Below are positions 1 through 9,143 of a stretch of DNA of 64,000 nucleotides, piece by piece. The position numbers were made by a program, and so were the translations under genes. The stretch comes from Paenibacillus sp. HW567. Its GTDB lineage: Bacteria > Bacillota > Bacilli > Paenibacillales > Paenibacillaceae. The stretch lies in contig NZ_KB910518.1 in NCBI RefSeq assembly GCF_000374185.1, positions 1,048,546 through 1,112,545 of the forward strand, given 5' to 3'. The notes under the pieces were generated by a model. It worked only from the letters and a program-made list of their open reading frames with translations, was not told the DNA's origin and ran no database searches. The first letter of the stretch is position 1; the number at the start of each line of letters is the position of its first letter.

Positions 1-726
1 GTCAGCATTGCCGATAAAATCGACACGATTGTGGGCTGCTTTTCCATCGGCATTATTCCGACAGGCTCTCAGGACCCTTACGCGCTTCGCCGCCAGGCGG
101 CAGGCATTGTACAGATGGTGCTTGAGCATAAACTCCCGATCACGCTGCAGGAAATTTTCGACACAGCGGTAGAGGTTCACGAAAATTTACGTGCAGAGAA
201 ACATTTTGCCGCTGACCTGCGTATTAACCTGTACGAATTCTTCGGCTTGCGCGTTAAACGCCTGTTATCCGACAATGTCCGTTATGATGTTGTGGATGCG
301 GTTATTGCTGCAGGCTTTGATGATATCGTGGATGCGGTAGGCAGAAGCCGTGCGCTTATGGATACTGTGAACGGGCAGGCTGATTTTAAAATCACTGTCG
401 ATTCGCTGACCCGGGTCAGCAATTTGGCAGCCAAAGCAGACAATGGTGTTGCCGTGGAGCCGTCCTTGCTGAAGGAAGAAGCCGAGCGGAAGCTATATGA
501 AATCTGGCAAGCTATTCACACGCCTTATCAGGCAGCCATGAATGCCAGAAATGCAGCGGAAGCTCTGAAGATTCTGTCGGGACTGAAGGATGCTGTTACC
601 GGATTCTTCGATTCCGTAATGGTTATGGCTGAAGACGAGCAGATCCGTACGAACCGTCTGGCGCTGCTGGCCGGCATTGATGCCGACTCCAAGGCCTTTG
701 CCGATTTTGGCAAGCTGGTGTGGTAG
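1..726 (+). CDS. glyS: Glycyl-tRNA synthetase beta subunit, C-terminal part
   Basis: The reading frame is open from the first base of the window and ends at TAG, so the gene is cut by the window edge; about 241 residues of a protein that is normally near 690 are present. The stretch IPTGSQDPYALRRQAAGI near the start is the typical late part of the bacterial GlyS catalytic-like core, followed by the helical C-terminal (DALR-like anticodon-binding) region. With GlyQ, GlyS forms the alpha2beta2 enzyme that charges tRNA-Gly. In B. subtilis glyQS also lies just upstream of yqxD-dnaG-sigA, although ccpN and yqfL, which separate them there, are absent here. Confidence 0.95.
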   Translation, partial: VSIADKIDTIVGCFSIGIIPTGSQDPYALRRQAAGIVQMVLEHKLPITLQEIFDTAVEVHENLRAEKHFAADLRINLYEFFGLRVKRLLSDNVRYDVVDAVIAAGFDDIVDAVGRSRALMDTVNGQADFKITVDSLTRVSNLAAKADNGVAVEPSLLKEEAERKLYEIWQAIHTPYQAAMNARNAAEALKILSGLKDAVTGFFDSVMVMAEDEQIRTNRLALLAGIDADSKAFADFGKLVW

Positions 727-822
727 ATTCCCGCTGATACGGGTTATAGGATGCGGTCTGACCCGGAAAAAGTACAAATTTGTGCAGCTTATGGTATAGA
801 ACGTTGGTTTAGGGTATAAATA

Positions 823-863
823 TACGGAACGGTGCCAATGCGTAGGTTGACATCCGTTCCGTA
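823..863 (+). other. Perfect 10-bp inverted repeat upstream of the YaiI/YqxD gene
   Basis: TACGGAACGG (823-832) and CCGTTCCGTA (854-863) form a perfect 10-bp stem around a 21-nt loop, with flanking AAATA/TATTT partly extending it. There is no T run, so it is not a typical intrinsic terminator. It could be a weak terminator of glyS, an operator or an mRNA structure. The gap from 727 to 933 holds no other convincing signal. Confidence 0.5.
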
Positions 864-933
864 TTTATGCTTTACAAAGAAGGATTTCTGTCTCTCAAAG
901 CGTATATATATTACACGGGAAATTGGTGATGTC

Positions 934-1407
934 ATGGAGAGGTCCCAGGGAAGAACGATAGTGGTCGATGGGGATGCTTGTCCGGTCAAACAAGAGATTA
1001 TTGCTGTTGCCCGAAGCTTCGGCATACCGGTAATTATGGTCTCTTCGTTCGATCATGTGCTGAAGGCTGAAGAAGGTGTCTCGGTGGTCCAGGTGGAACG
1101 GGGAGCCGACAGCGCTGATCTGTATATTGCCAATCATATTTCTGCGGGAGATATAGTCATTACGCAGGATTATGGCCTTGCTGCACTGGCACTCGCCAAA
1201 CGCTGCAAGGTGCTTTCGAACCGCGGACAGGAGTATGAGGATTCCAAAATGGATTTTATGCTGGAGGGCAGGCATGCCAGAGCGGTTGAACGAAGGAGAG
1301 GCCATTATTCCAAAGGGCCAAAAGCGATTACCGCCGAGGAAAAAAATTATTTTCAACATAAACTGACAAAACTTTTAACCCTTTTGCAGGAGAATGTCCA
1401 GCTATAG
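934..1407 (+). CDS. YaiI/YqxD family protein (DUF188)
   Basis: A 157-residue protein of the DUF188 family, a small PIN/NYN-like fold found across bacteria whose biochemical role is not established. The family hallmark VVDGDACPVKQEI lies close to the N-terminus (residues 10-22) and the second conserved block ITQDYGLAALAL follows near the middle; the acidic residues in both fit a metal-binding nuclease-like fold, which is inference. The frame is open farther upstream to 832, but the family match starts at this ATG. It lies 40 bp before dnaG, as yqxD does before dnaG-sigA in B. subtilis, so cotranscription with the primase gene is likely. Confidence 0.85.
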   Translation: MERSQGRTIVVDGDACPVKQEIIAVARSFGIPVIMVSSFDHVLKAEEGVSVVQVERGADSADLYIANHISAGDIVITQDYGLAALALAKRCKVLSNRGQEYEDSKMDFMLEGRHARAVERRRGHYSKGPKAITAEEKNYFQHKLTKLLTLLQENVQL

Positions 1408-1447
1408 CGAATTATATTTATTTGTTAAGAGATGAAGGTGGCTAAAA

Positions 1448-3268
1448 TTGGCTAACGGACAAGGTAATATTCCGGAAGAGGTTATCGAAAGCGTGCTGGC
1501 GCGGCATGATATTGTCGATACAGTCGGTAAGGTTGTCCATTTGTCCAAGCAGGGGAAATATTTATGGGGCCTCTGCCCGTTCCATTCGGAGAAAACCCCT
1601 TCCTTCACGGTGACCCCTGAACGGGGGGTCTTTCATTGCTTTGGCTGCGGTATGGGTGGAAATGCCATCAAATTCAGGATGGAAATCGAAGGATTATCCT
1701 TCCCCGAAGCAGTCAGAATAATGGCGGAAGAAAGCGATATCCCTGTTCCCGAGGGAAAAGGGGGGTTCCTGTCTCCTCCTGATCCGGAGCGTGACCGTCT
1801 CATTCAGGCGTACGAGCTGTCTGCGAAGTTCTATCATTTTCTGCTGAAGAATACGGAATACGGCACTGCCGCAATGGATTATTTAAGAACCCGTAATTTC
1901 AGCGACAAAATGATTGACCAGTTCCAGATCGGCTATGCGCCGGACCGCTGGGACACACTGCTGCAGTTCCTGGAGAAACGGGGGTTTGATCTCGCTGAGA
2001 TGGAGAAGGGCGGGCTTTTGTCTGCCAGGGGCGAAGGCAAAGGGTATCTTGACCGCTTCCGCGGACGGGTTATATTTCCGATTGCGAACCGTACGGGTAA
2101 GGTCATTGCCTTTGCAGGAAGAATTCTCGGAGACGGGCAGCCGAAATATTTGAATTCCCCCGAGAGCAGATTGTTTAACAAGAGCCGGATTCTGTACAAT
2201 TTGCACCAGTCCAAAGCATCCATCCGCAAAACGCGGCAAATCGTCCTTTTTGAAGGATACGGCGATGTCATTTCGGCTTGGGAAGCAGGTGTGCATAACG
2301 GTGTGGCTACTATGGGAACATCACTTACCGATGGACATGTGGTGCTGATGAAAAGCCTGGGCGACGAAATTGTTCTGGCCTATGATGGCGACAAGGCGGG
2401 ACAAGCCGCAGCGATGAAGGCCATTCCGATGCTGGAAGACAACGGCCTGCGTGTAAAGGTCGCCGTGCTTCCAAGCGGACTGGACCCCGATGAATTCATC
2501 TCCCGGCATGGCGGAGAGCGGTTCAAGGATCAGGTAATGGACTCAGCGGTTTCATCCATAAAATTTAAGCTTATATATCTGAAAAAAAACCATATACTCC
2601 TAGAGGAAGACGGCAAAATCGCCTACGTCAAGGAGGCGCTGGAGATTATCGCCACGCTGCATTCCTCCACAGAGCGAGAGGTATACCTGAGGGAAATCGC
2701 CTCCGAGCTGGATCTGTCATATGATAGCTTAAAGCAGGACTGCAATTTACTTCGGGCGTCAATGCAAAAAAACATCCCTGAAGGGGATAATAACGACAAA
2801 AGGTGGAATAATGGTAGGCATAAAAAAGGGCAGGTGCAAGCACCAACGTTGCTGCCCGCTTATCATGCTGCGGAACGGCGACTTCTGTCCTTAATGATTC
2901 AGGACCCTGAAGCCGCTGCTTATGTGGGAGAACGCCTCGGCGAAGAGTTCAACATTGATGATCATGCGGCCATTGCCGCTTATCTATATGCCTATTACGC
3001 GCAAGGCAAGCCCCCCGGCATCAGCCGGTTTTTATCATCGCTTCAGGATGACCGTCTGGAAAAAACCGCAACAGCAATTTCCATGATGGACACTCCTCCG
3101 GATTGGAATACTCAGGTCTTGGACGATTGTATCCGTGAAGTGCGGAAATACCCCGTTCAGCGCGGGATGGAACAGAAACGCGAAGAGATGATTCAGGCTG
3201 AGAAGTCGGGCGACTTTTTGCGTGCGGCACAAATAGCAAGTGAGATTATTGCCCTAGAGAGACAATGA
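1448..3268 (+). CDS. dnaG: DNA primase
   Basis: DnaG makes the RNA primers for replication at the fork. The 606-residue length is usual for Bacillales. The N-terminal CHC2 zinc-binding domain has C43, H46, C64 and C67 as ligands. The RNA polymerase core follows with the TOPRIM motifs FEGYGDVIS (conserved Glu) and YDGDKAGQ (DxD-type aspartates). The C-terminal ~150 residues form the DnaB-interaction domain, with a basic, low-complexity linker (NNGRHKKGQ) before it. The start is TTG with AAGGTGG upstream. It stands between the YaiI/YqxD gene and sigA in the classical macromolecular-synthesis order. Confidence 0.97.
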   Translation: MANGQGNIPEEVIESVLARHDIVDTVGKVVHLSKQGKYLWGLCPFHSEKTPSFTVTPERGVFHCFGCGMGGNAIKFRMEIEGLSFPEAVRIMAEESDIPVPEGKGGFLSPPDPERDRLIQAYELSAKFYHFLLKNTEYGTAAMDYLRTRNFSDKMIDQFQIGYAPDRWDTLLQFLEKRGFDLAEMEKGGLLSARGEGKGYLDRFRGRVIFPIANRTGKVIAFAGRILGDGQPKYLNSPESRLFNKSRILYNLHQSKASIRKTRQIVLFEGYGDVISAWEAGVHNGVATMGTSLTDGHVVLMKSLGDEIVLAYDGDKAGQAAAMKAIPMLEDNGLRVKVAVLPSGLDPDEFISRHGGERFKDQVMDSAVSSIKFKLIYLKKNHILLEEDGKIAYVKEALEIIATLHSSTEREVYLREIASELDLSYDSLKQDCNLLRASMQKNIPEGDNNDKRWNNGRHKKGQVQAPTLLPAYHAAERRLLSLMIQDPEAAAYVGERLGEEFNIDDHAAIAAYLYAYYAQGKPPGISRFLSSLQDDRLEKTATAISMMDTPPDWNTQVLDDCIREVRKYPVQRGMEQKREEMIQAEKSGDFLRAAQIASEIIALERQ

Positions 3269-3307
3269 GCGTTGACAGGATGTACCTAGGGAGGAGGGAG
3301 TCGAATT

Positions 3308-4441
3308 ATGGCGAACGATCAGCACACTGAACTGGAAGCGGAATTTACTCTGGATCAGGTTAAGGATCAGCTTATTGAGCAAGGCAAGAAAAGATCATCA
3401 TTGAATTACAAAGATATTATGGAGAAATTGTCGCCGTTTGATCAAGACCCCGAGCAAATGGAGGAATTCTACGAGCAACTGAGCGACCACGGTATCGAGG
3501 TTGTGAACGAGAATGACGAAGAGGTCAATACACTTCGTCCGAACGAGGACAATGAAGGCAGCGACAATGATGACTTCAGCTTCGACGATGATTTATCACT
3601 CCCGCCGGGAATCAAGATCAATGACCCTGTACGGATGTATCTGAAGGAGATCGGACGCGTGCCGCTGCTGTCGGCAGACGATGAGGTAGAGCTGGCAATG
3701 AGAATCAAGAACGGCGACGAGGAAGCGAAACGCCGGCTCGCTGAAGCGAATTTGCGGCTCGTGGTCAGTATCGCCAAACGTTATGTCGGACGCGGCATGC
3801 TGTTCCTGGATCTGATTCAGGAGGGCAACATGGGTCTGATCAAAGCGGTGGAGAAATTCGACCACAACAAAGGGTTCAAATTCAGTACCTACGCCACTTG
3901 GTGGATTCGTCAGGCCATTACCCGGGCGATTGCGGATCAAGCGCGGACAATCCGGATTCCGGTGCATATGGTGGAAACGATCAATAAGCTGATTCGTGTC
4001 TCCCGTCAATTGCTGCAGGAGCTGGGCCGCGAGCCGTCGCCGGAGGAAATTGCCGCCGAGATGGAGCTTACGGTCGAGAAGGTTAGAGAGATTATGAAGA
4101 TTGCCCAGGAGCCGGTATCGCTGGAAACGCCGATCGGTGAAGAGGATGATTCGCATTTGGGTGATTTCATCGAGGATCAGGAGGCGCTGGCTCCTGCGGA
4201 TGCGGCAGCCTATGAACTGCTGAAGGAACAGTTGGAGGACGTGCTGGACACGCTTACTGAGCGTGAAGAGAATGTGCTTCGTCTGCGTTTCGGTCTGGAT
4301 GACGGACGGACGAGAACGCTCGAGGAAGTGGGTAAAGTGTTCGGTGTTACCCGGGAGCGGATCCGTCAGATCGAAGCCAAGGCGCTGCGGAAGCTGCGTC
4401 ACCCAAGCCGCAGCAAGCGGCTGAAGGATTTCCTCGAATAG
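3308..4441 (+). CDS. rpoD: Principal RNA polymerase sigma factor (SigA/RpoD)
   Basis: The 377-residue vegetative sigma factor. An acidic N-terminal region 1.1 (Asp/Glu-rich around residues 55-95) is followed by region 1.2 with [11 protein letters not shown]. Region 2 contains [15 protein letters not shown] and the -10 recognition and melting segment [18 protein letters not shown]. Region 3 follows, and region 4 has the helix-turn-helix [20 protein letters not shown] that contacts -35. It recognises TTGACA/TATAAT promoters, several of which occur in this window. It lies 39 bp after dnaG with GGGAGGAGGG upstream of its ATG, consistent with a dnaG-sigA operon. Confidence 0.98.
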   Translation: MANDQHTELEAEFTLDQVKDQLIEQGKKRSSLNYKDIMEKLSPFDQDPEQMEEFYEQLSDHGIEVVNENDEEVNTLRPNEDNEGSDNDDFSFDDDLSLPPGIKINDPVRMYLKEIGRVPLLSADDEVELAMRIKNGDEEAKRRLAEANLRLVVSIAKRYVGRGMLFLDLIQEGNMGLIKAVEKFDHNKGFKFSTYATWWIRQAITRAIADQARTIRIPVHMVETINKLIRVSRQLLQELGREPSPEEIAAEMELTVEKVREIMKIAQEPVSLETPIGEEDDSHLGDFIEDQEALAPADAAAYELLKEQLEDVLDTLTEREENVLRLRFGLDDGRTRTLEEVGKVFGVTRERIRQIEAKALRKLRHPSRSKRLKDFLE

Positions 4442-4454
4442 TATCGCATGACCC

Positions 4455-4490
4455 GGACCTTTTGCTGCACGGTGGCAGGAGGTCCTTTTA
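4455..4490 (+). terminator. Probable intrinsic terminator after rpoD
   Basis: GGACCT (4455-4460) pairs with AGGTCC (4480-4485), with an inner TGC/GCA pairing, followed by TTTTA. The stem is short and the T run weak, so readthrough into the downstream membrane-protein gene is possible. Confidence 0.45.
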
Positions 4491-4536
4491 GCTTGAATGA
4501 AGCTGGAGACTCAAGGTCCGAAAGAGGGATGAGCCG

Positions 4537-5361
4537 TTGAATTTGGAAAAACGTGAAATTATTTTAAGAGAAATTCAGTACTGGAGAAGAAGCAGGGTGT
4601 TGCCGGAGCAGTATTGCGATTTCCTCACCAACCTCTATGATGAGGAGACTGAGGTAAAGGACAGCAATCCGATTTCACTCCAGAATCTTCAACAGGGCAG
4701 CATCAAAGTATGGCTGTTTGGTTTTGGAATTATTTCCTTGATTTTCTTGATTAGTCTATATTTTAGCGTTTTTCCCTGGCCATTGCAACTTGCTACGGCA
4801 CTCTGTGTCTTAATTGTCTGTTATGGATACTCGGCGATTTACCAGGACCGCAACAAGATGATCAGTCTGGTGCTGGCAGGGACCGGGAGCGTGCTTACGC
4901 TGGGCTTCGGATTATGGATGATTAACCTGCATAACCTGGACACTGACTTGTGGAGGCCTATCCTGATTGCAGGCTGCGGACTTCTGTGGGTGGTTTTGGG
5001 ATTTTTGCTGCGGATTGGGCTGCTTCATTACTGCGGCTTTGCTTTTTGGGCGCTGCTCTATGCCGGTTTCTTTGGCCAAAAAAGTCCGGATGCCTCCATC
5101 TTTGAGCTGGAGCTGCTCTGGCTGCCGATCTGTGTGCTGATGATCTGGCTGAGCTGGCTGCTGTATCACCGTGTAAACGGTGTATCGGGCGTATATTTAG
5201 GTGTAGGTGTCTCCCTGTGGATTATGCCTGAAATTGATGCGCTGATGTTAAGGCAGGATTATCCGCAATGGGTTTCACTATTATTGATATTGAAGATTGC
5301 GGCAGGACTTGCTCTGCTGTTTATTTTCCGAAAAAAATGGATAACGTGGGTGGCTTCATGA
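4537..5361 (+). CDS. Multi-pass membrane protein of unknown function
   Basis: A 274-residue protein with a soluble N-terminus of about 55 residues (EIQYWRRSRVLPEQYCDFL, reminiscent of the start of DUF2157-type proteins) followed by about eight hydrophobic segments that fill the rest. No catalytic motif is visible. It starts with TTG, with AGAGGG upstream, and its last codons overlap the start of trmK (ATGA), so the two are probably translationally coupled. It occupies the place where B. subtilis carries cccA between sigA and trmK, but it is not a cytochrome (no CxxCH). A DUF2157-like assignment is only suggestive. Confidence 0.75.
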   Translation: MNLEKREIILREIQYWRRSRVLPEQYCDFLTNLYDEETEVKDSNPISLQNLQQGSIKVWLFGFGIISLIFLISLYFSVFPWPLQLATALCVLIVCYGYSAIYQDRNKMISLVLAGTGSVLTLGFGLWMINLHNLDTDLWRPILIAGCGLLWVVLGFLLRIGLLHYCGFAFWALLYAGFFGQKSPDASIFELELLWLPICVLMIWLSWLLYHRVNGVSGVYLGVGVSLWIMPEIDALMLRQDYPQWVSLLLILKIAAGLALLFIFRKKWITWVAS

Positions 5362-6131
5362 ACAACACAAAATTATCAAACCGGCTTCAGCTTGTGCTGG
5401 AGCAGGTTCCGCAGGGCAGCATTATCGCCGATATCGGTTCAGACCATGCACTGCTGCCTGTAGCGGCTATAGAAAGCGGGCGGGCACTGTCCGCCATTGC
5501 CGGCGAAGTGACCTCGGGGCCGTTCGAAGCGGCCCGCAGAGGGGTGGCTGAGGCTGGGCTAGGCAAGGTTATCTCCGTCCGCCGCGGAGACGGGCTGGAG
5601 GTGCTGGAGCCGGGAGAAGCCGACTGCATTACCATTGCCGGAATGGGCGGATCGCTGATTGCTGCCATTCTGGAACGCGGCCGCAGCCTGGGCAAGCTTG
5701 AAGGTGTCAAGACGCTGGCGCTGCAGCCGAACGTGGGCGAGGATGTTTTGCGCCGCTGGCTGCTTAGTCACGGCTGGGTGCTCACTGCGGAGCATATCCT
5801 GGAGGAAGACGGCAAGATTTATGAAATTCTGACGGCAATTCCAGAAGCTGCAGCCGATGTTACGAATGATCAGCTATACCGTGATTTGAAGCTGGCCTCC
5901 GGCATTCTATGCGACCGTGAACTGCTGCTGGAGATGGGACCTTATCTGCTGCAAGCACCAAATGTTGTGTTTCATCAGAAGTGGCAGGGTGAAATTACCA
6001 AGCTGGAAGGCATTCTGACTTCGTTGTCACGCTCCGGCCAGGCGGCGGCAGAGGACAAGCGCAATGAGATTCTGGCGCGGATCAAGCGAATTAAGGAGGT
6101 GCTGGAATGTTTGCCAAAGGACAAACTGTAA
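5358..6131 (+). CDS. trmK: tRNA (adenine(22)-N(1))-methyltransferase TrmK
   Basis: A 257-residue SAM-dependent methyltransferase that makes m1A22 in the D-arm of tRNAs. The class I SAM-binding motif I reads ADIGSDHALLPVAAI (about residues 21-35), followed by AGEVTSGPFEAARR and the motif IV-like TIAGMGGSLI. The open frame extends upstream, but the ATG at 5358 overlaps the preceding stop (ATGA) and aligns with the family start. Its 3' end overlaps the next gene by 25 bp. B. subtilis has the same trmK-yqfO pair downstream of sigA. Confidence 0.92.
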   Translation: MNNTKLSNRLQLVLEQVPQGSIIADIGSDHALLPVAAIESGRALSAIAGEVTSGPFEAARRGVAEAGLGKVISVRRGDGLEVLEPGEADCITIAGMGGSLIAAILERGRSLGKLEGVKTLALQPNVGEDVLRRWLLSHGWVLTAEHILEEDGKIYEILTAIPEAAADVTNDQLYRDLKLASGILCDRELLLEMGPYLLQAPNVVFHQKWQGEITKLEGILTSLSRSGQAAAEDKRNEILARIKRIKEVLECLPKDKL

Positions 6132-7222
6132 TTGGGTATATGGAGCAGCTCGCCCCCAAACATCTGGCGGAGGAATGGGACAATGTCGGCCTCCAGCTTG
6201 GTTCTTTGCAGAAGGAGATTTCGGGAGTGTTAGTGGCGCTTGATGTCAATGACGCCGTGGTGGATGAAGCCATCGCTCAGGGCTGCAATCTGATCATCGC
6301 GCATCATGCGATTATTTTCCGCCCGATCAAGGGAATTCAGACCGATACTCCGATGGGCAAGCTGTACGAGAAGCTGATCAAGAATGATATAGCTGTATAT
6401 ATAAGCCATACGAATCTGGATGTGGCCGAAGGCGGAATGAACGACTGGATGGCAGAAGCGCTTGGCATTCAGGACGGTGCGCCAATTAAGGATATCCATA
6501 CCGAGCAGCTCTCGAAGCTGGTGGTGTTCGTACCGAAGGATCATCACCGGAAGGTGCTGGATGCCATTCTGAATGCCGGGGCAGGCTGGATCGGCAATTA
6601 CAGCCATTGCAGCTTCAATATCGAAGGTTACGGGACCTTTATGCCTAGAGAGGGTTCTGAGCCTTACCTCGGTGAGCAAGGCAAGCTTACGCATGCTGAG
6701 GAGATCCGAATTGAGACGATTGTTCCTCAGCCTATCCGCAATAAGGTTGTGCAGGCGATGCTGAAAGCCCATCCTTACGAGGAGGTGGCCTATGATCTGT
6801 ATTCGATGGACCTCAAGGGCCGCAGCTTCGGCCTGGGCAGAGTTGGCAAGCTTAAGGAGCCGACGACTCTGGGCGAATTCGTTGAAATTGTCAAAAATGG
6901 CCTTAAGGTCGACAAGGTGCGTGTGGTTGGGGACCTGGACCGTCCCATCCGCAAAGCGGCGGTGATGGGCGGATCGGGTGCTAAATATTATAACAGCGCC
7001 ATCTTCAAGGGAGCCGACGTGCTGGTAACCGGAGATATTGACTATCATACGGCTCAGGATGCTTATTTGGCTGGCATTACACTGATAGATCCGGGTCATA
7101 ATGCGGAGAAGATCATGAAGGAAAAAGTAGCCGAATGGATCTCGGGCAAGCTGGCAGAGCATAAGTATGCTACAGCCGTGCATGCCTCACAGGTGAATAC
7201 AGAGCCTTTCAATTTCCTGTAG
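6107..7222 (+). CDS. NIF3/DUF34 family protein (YqfO-like)
   Basis: A 371-residue protein of the NIF3 family, often labelled GTP cyclohydrolase I type 2 homologue; the true substrate of the bacterial proteins is unsettled. Metal-binding positions include H66-H67 in IIAHHAIIFRPIKG, ISHTNLD, and a C-terminal DPGHNAEK. The length beyond ~260 is explained by an inserted PII/CutA-like domain in the middle (about residues 130-225, including HHRKVLDAILNAGAGWIG), as in B. subtilis YqfO. ATG with AAGGAGGTG upstream, inside the end of trmK, which argues for coupled translation. Confidence 0.88.
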   Translation: MFAKGQTVIGYMEQLAPKHLAEEWDNVGLQLGSLQKEISGVLVALDVNDAVVDEAIAQGCNLIIAHHAIIFRPIKGIQTDTPMGKLYEKLIKNDIAVYISHTNLDVAEGGMNDWMAEALGIQDGAPIKDIHTEQLSKLVVFVPKDHHRKVLDAILNAGAGWIGNYSHCSFNIEGYGTFMPREGSEPYLGEQGKLTHAEEIRIETIVPQPIRNKVVQAMLKAHPYEEVAYDLYSMDLKGRSFGLGRVGKLKEPTTLGEFVEIVKNGLKVDKVRVVGDLDRPIRKAAVMGGSGAKYYNSAIFKGADVLVTGDIDYHTAQDAYLAGITLIDPGHNAEKIMKEKVAEWISGKLAEHKYATAVHASQVNTEPFNFL

Positions 7223-7239
7223 GTTCCTGTAATTTACAC

Positions 7240-7268
7240 TTGTGCCGGCTTAATCAAGTCTGTATAAT
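7240..7268 (+). promoter_or_regulatory. SigA-type promoter of the RNase P RNA gene
   Basis: A -35 TTGTGC (7240-7245) and a consensus -10 TATAAT (7263-7268) are separated by 17 bp. Expected transcription start is near 7275, a few bases before the P1 helix of the RNA. Confidence 0.75.
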
Positions 7269-7282
7269 ATACAATGTTGTTC

Positions 7283-7698
7283 GGAAAGTTTGACAGACAA
7301 TCGCCGGCGGCGTGAAGACGTCGCGGGAGGAAAGTCCGGGCTCCATAAGGCAGGGTGCTGGATAACATCCAGTCGGCGCGAGCTGAAGGATAGTGCCACA
7401 GAAATGGACCGCCGATGGCCGCTTTCGGGCGGCACAGGCAAGGATGGAACCGAGGTGTAAGAGACCCCGAGGAACGCTGGTGACTTCGTTCCTGGTAAAC
7501 CCCATCTGGAGCAAGACCTAATGAGACGCAGCCGCCTCCTTAACCGGAAGGGGCAGCCTTCGCCTGAGGCGCGTCTAGGTTGGTCGCTGGAGCTGTGCAG
7601 TAATGTACGGCCTAGATAGATGATTGTCGCTTATGGTGGGAGGGTAGTTCCCGTTTGAACCACGACGAGCACAGAACCCGGCTTACGGCAAACTTTCC
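7283..7698 (+). ncRNA. rnpB: RNase P RNA, type A features
   Basis: The catalytic RNA that trims tRNA 5' leaders. The ends pair as helix P1 (GGAAAGTTTG at 7283-7292 with CAAACTTTCC at 7689-7698). The universally conserved core is present: GAGGAAAGTCCGGGCTCC, ACAGAA near the middle, CCTAGATAGATGATTGTC, and ACAGAACCCGGCTTACGGC near the 3' end. The L15 region reads GGTAAACCCC...GGAGCAAG with a P16-like stem (AGACGC/GCGTCT), as in E. coli type A. It does not show the GGTAGGGGAACC of the B. subtilis type B RNA. Boundaries are from the P1 pairing and could be off by a few bases. Confidence 0.96.
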
Positions 7699-7746
7699 TA
7701 ACTGACAACTTCCAAGCATTTGTAAATGTAAGCAGACTATAAGACA

Positions 7747-7773
7747 GCGGCCCTCCAAGGAGGGCCGCTTTTT
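7747..7773 (+). terminator. Intrinsic terminator after rnpB
   Basis: GCGGCCCTCC-AA-GGAGGGCCGC is a perfect 10-bp stem followed by TTTTT. It lies between rnpB and a convergent aminotransferase gene and may serve both directions. Confidence 0.9.
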
Positions 7774-7827
7774 GTATATTTTTTGCATATCAGAGATTGG
7801 AGCATCTGCTGCCCTGGTCTTGAGTAA

Positions 7828-9048
7828 TCAGTGAAGAAACGACAGTTCGCTTTGCTCATATTGAGCCAGCGCTTTTTCCAGCCGCTGTACCGCAAGCGGA
7901 ACCAGCTCCGGCGGGGTGTGGGTAAAATTGAGCCGCATCGTGTTTGTGAGCGGCTGCGCCGAAAAGAAAACCTCTCCGGGCACGAAGGCAACGCCCTGCT
8001 CTACGGCAAAGGGAAGCAGCTTCGTGGTGTTAATCTGCTCGGACAATGTCAGCCACAGAAACATGCCGCCGCGCGGCTCGTGGAAACGGGTGCCATTCCA
8101 ACTGCGGAAGGAGAGCTCGGCGGACAGGAGCTTCATACGCGAGTAATATTGACGCGAGATCTCGCGGATATGCCCTTCGATATCAAAGAATCCAAGCAGC
8201 TCAGACAGCGCGCGCTGATCAATGGCGCTGGAGTGCAAATCCGCCGCCTGCTTCGCCTTGGTAATCACTTTGATCAGCTCAGCGGGACCCGCGATCCAGC
8301 CTGTGCGCAGCGCCGGGGCGACGATTTTGGAGAAGGTTCCTGTGTAGACTACACAAGGCTCACTGCTGCTGCTTCTGTCGATCTCCGCCAGGGTAGGGGG
8401 ATAAGCGCCGGGTGACTCATCGAAGGTGATCTCTCCATACGGGTTGTCTTCAAGGATAAGCACATTATAGCGCCGGCATAACTCCACGGTTTTCTCCCGG
8501 CGCTCCTTGCTCCAGGTGGCTCCCGATGGATTGTTAAACGTCGGAACAGCATACAGCAGCTTGGGCCGCTGCTGGCGAAGCTGCTCTTCCAGATGGTCCG
8601 GCAGCATGCCGTGTCCGTCACTCTGGACAATATGAATGTCCGCGCGGTAAGAACCAAGCACCTGCAGGGCGGCAAGATAAGTAGGCGCTTCCACCAGCAC
8701 GGCATCGCCGGGATCAAGCAGGATTTTACACAGCAAATCAATGGCCTGCTGGGAGCCTGTTGTCAGTATCATTTCAGAGGCGCTCACAGGAATTCCCTGC
8801 TTGGTCAGCCTTGCGGCGATTTGCTCGCGCAGCGGGGCGTAACCTTCGGTCAATCCGTACTGCAGTGCTGAAGTATCCGCGGATAGAGCGCGGCTGTATG
8901 CATCACGGACAGCCTGCATCGGGAACAGCTCTTCTCCGGGCAGGCCCCCGGCTAAAGAAATAATGTCTTTGCCTTGTGTAAGCTTGAGGATTTCACGGAC
9001 TGCTGAAGACCCCAAATGATTAGCGGCCGTAGAGAAATTGATTTTCAT
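7828..9048 (-). CDS. PLP-dependent aminotransferase (class I/II, LysN/ARO8-like)
   Basis: A 406-residue fold-type I aminotransferase. Visible hallmarks are SLAGGLPGEELFP near the N-terminus, TTGSQQAIDLL (phosphate-binding loop), FNNPSGATWS, EDNPYGEITF, and the PLP lysine in TGTFSKIVAPALRTGW; the C-terminal MRLNFTH supplies the carboxylate-binding Arg. The family covers 2-aminoadipate, aromatic and branched-chain enzymes, so the substrate cannot be read from sequence. GGGGAGC precedes its ATG. It is divergent from a MocR-type regulator, which in such pairs commonly controls the neighbouring gene. Confidence 0.88.
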   Translation of the reverse strand: MKINFSTAANHLGSSAVREILKLTQGKDIISLAGGLPGEELFPMQAVRDAYSRALSADTSALQYGLTEGYAPLREQIAARLTKQGIPVSASEMILTTGSQQAIDLLCKILLDPGDAVLVEAPTYLAALQVLGSYRADIHIVQSDGHGMLPDHLEEQLRQQRPKLLYAVPTFNNPSGATWSKERREKTVELCRRYNVLILEDNPYGEITFDESPGAYPPTLAEIDRSSSSEPCVVYTGTFSKIVAPALRTGWIAGPAELIKVITKAKQAADLHSSAIDQRALSELLGFFDIEGHIREISRQYYSRMKLLSAELSFRSWNGTRFHEPRGGMFLWLTLSEQINTTKLLPFAVEQGVAFVPGEVFFSAQPLTNTMRLNFTHTPPELVPLAVQRLEKALAQYEQSELSFLH

Positions 9049-9083
9049 AAAAAATGCTCCCCGCTTTCGAATTTTGTTGTATC

Positions 9084-9126
9084 ATAACGGCATAACGGTA
9101 TAACAGTAAAGCATTGAATATAACAG
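9084..9126. promoter_or_regulatory. Tandem ATAAC direct repeats between divergent genes (candidate MocR operator)
   Basis: ATAACGG occurs at 9084-9090 and 9092-9098 and ATAACAG at 9100-9106, exactly 8 bp apart, with another ATAACAG at 9120-9126. They overlap a possible promoter toward the regulator (TTGTAT at 9077, TATAAC at 9099). MocR proteins are known to bind direct repeats, so this is a sensible operator candidate; binding is not shown. Confidence 0.55.
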
Positions 9127-9143
9127 TGGGGGAGGACGGAAGG

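Noticed and set aside
3596..4402. Minus-strand open frame (268 codons) opposite rpoD
   Set aside because: Antisense shadow of a complete sigma factor gene.
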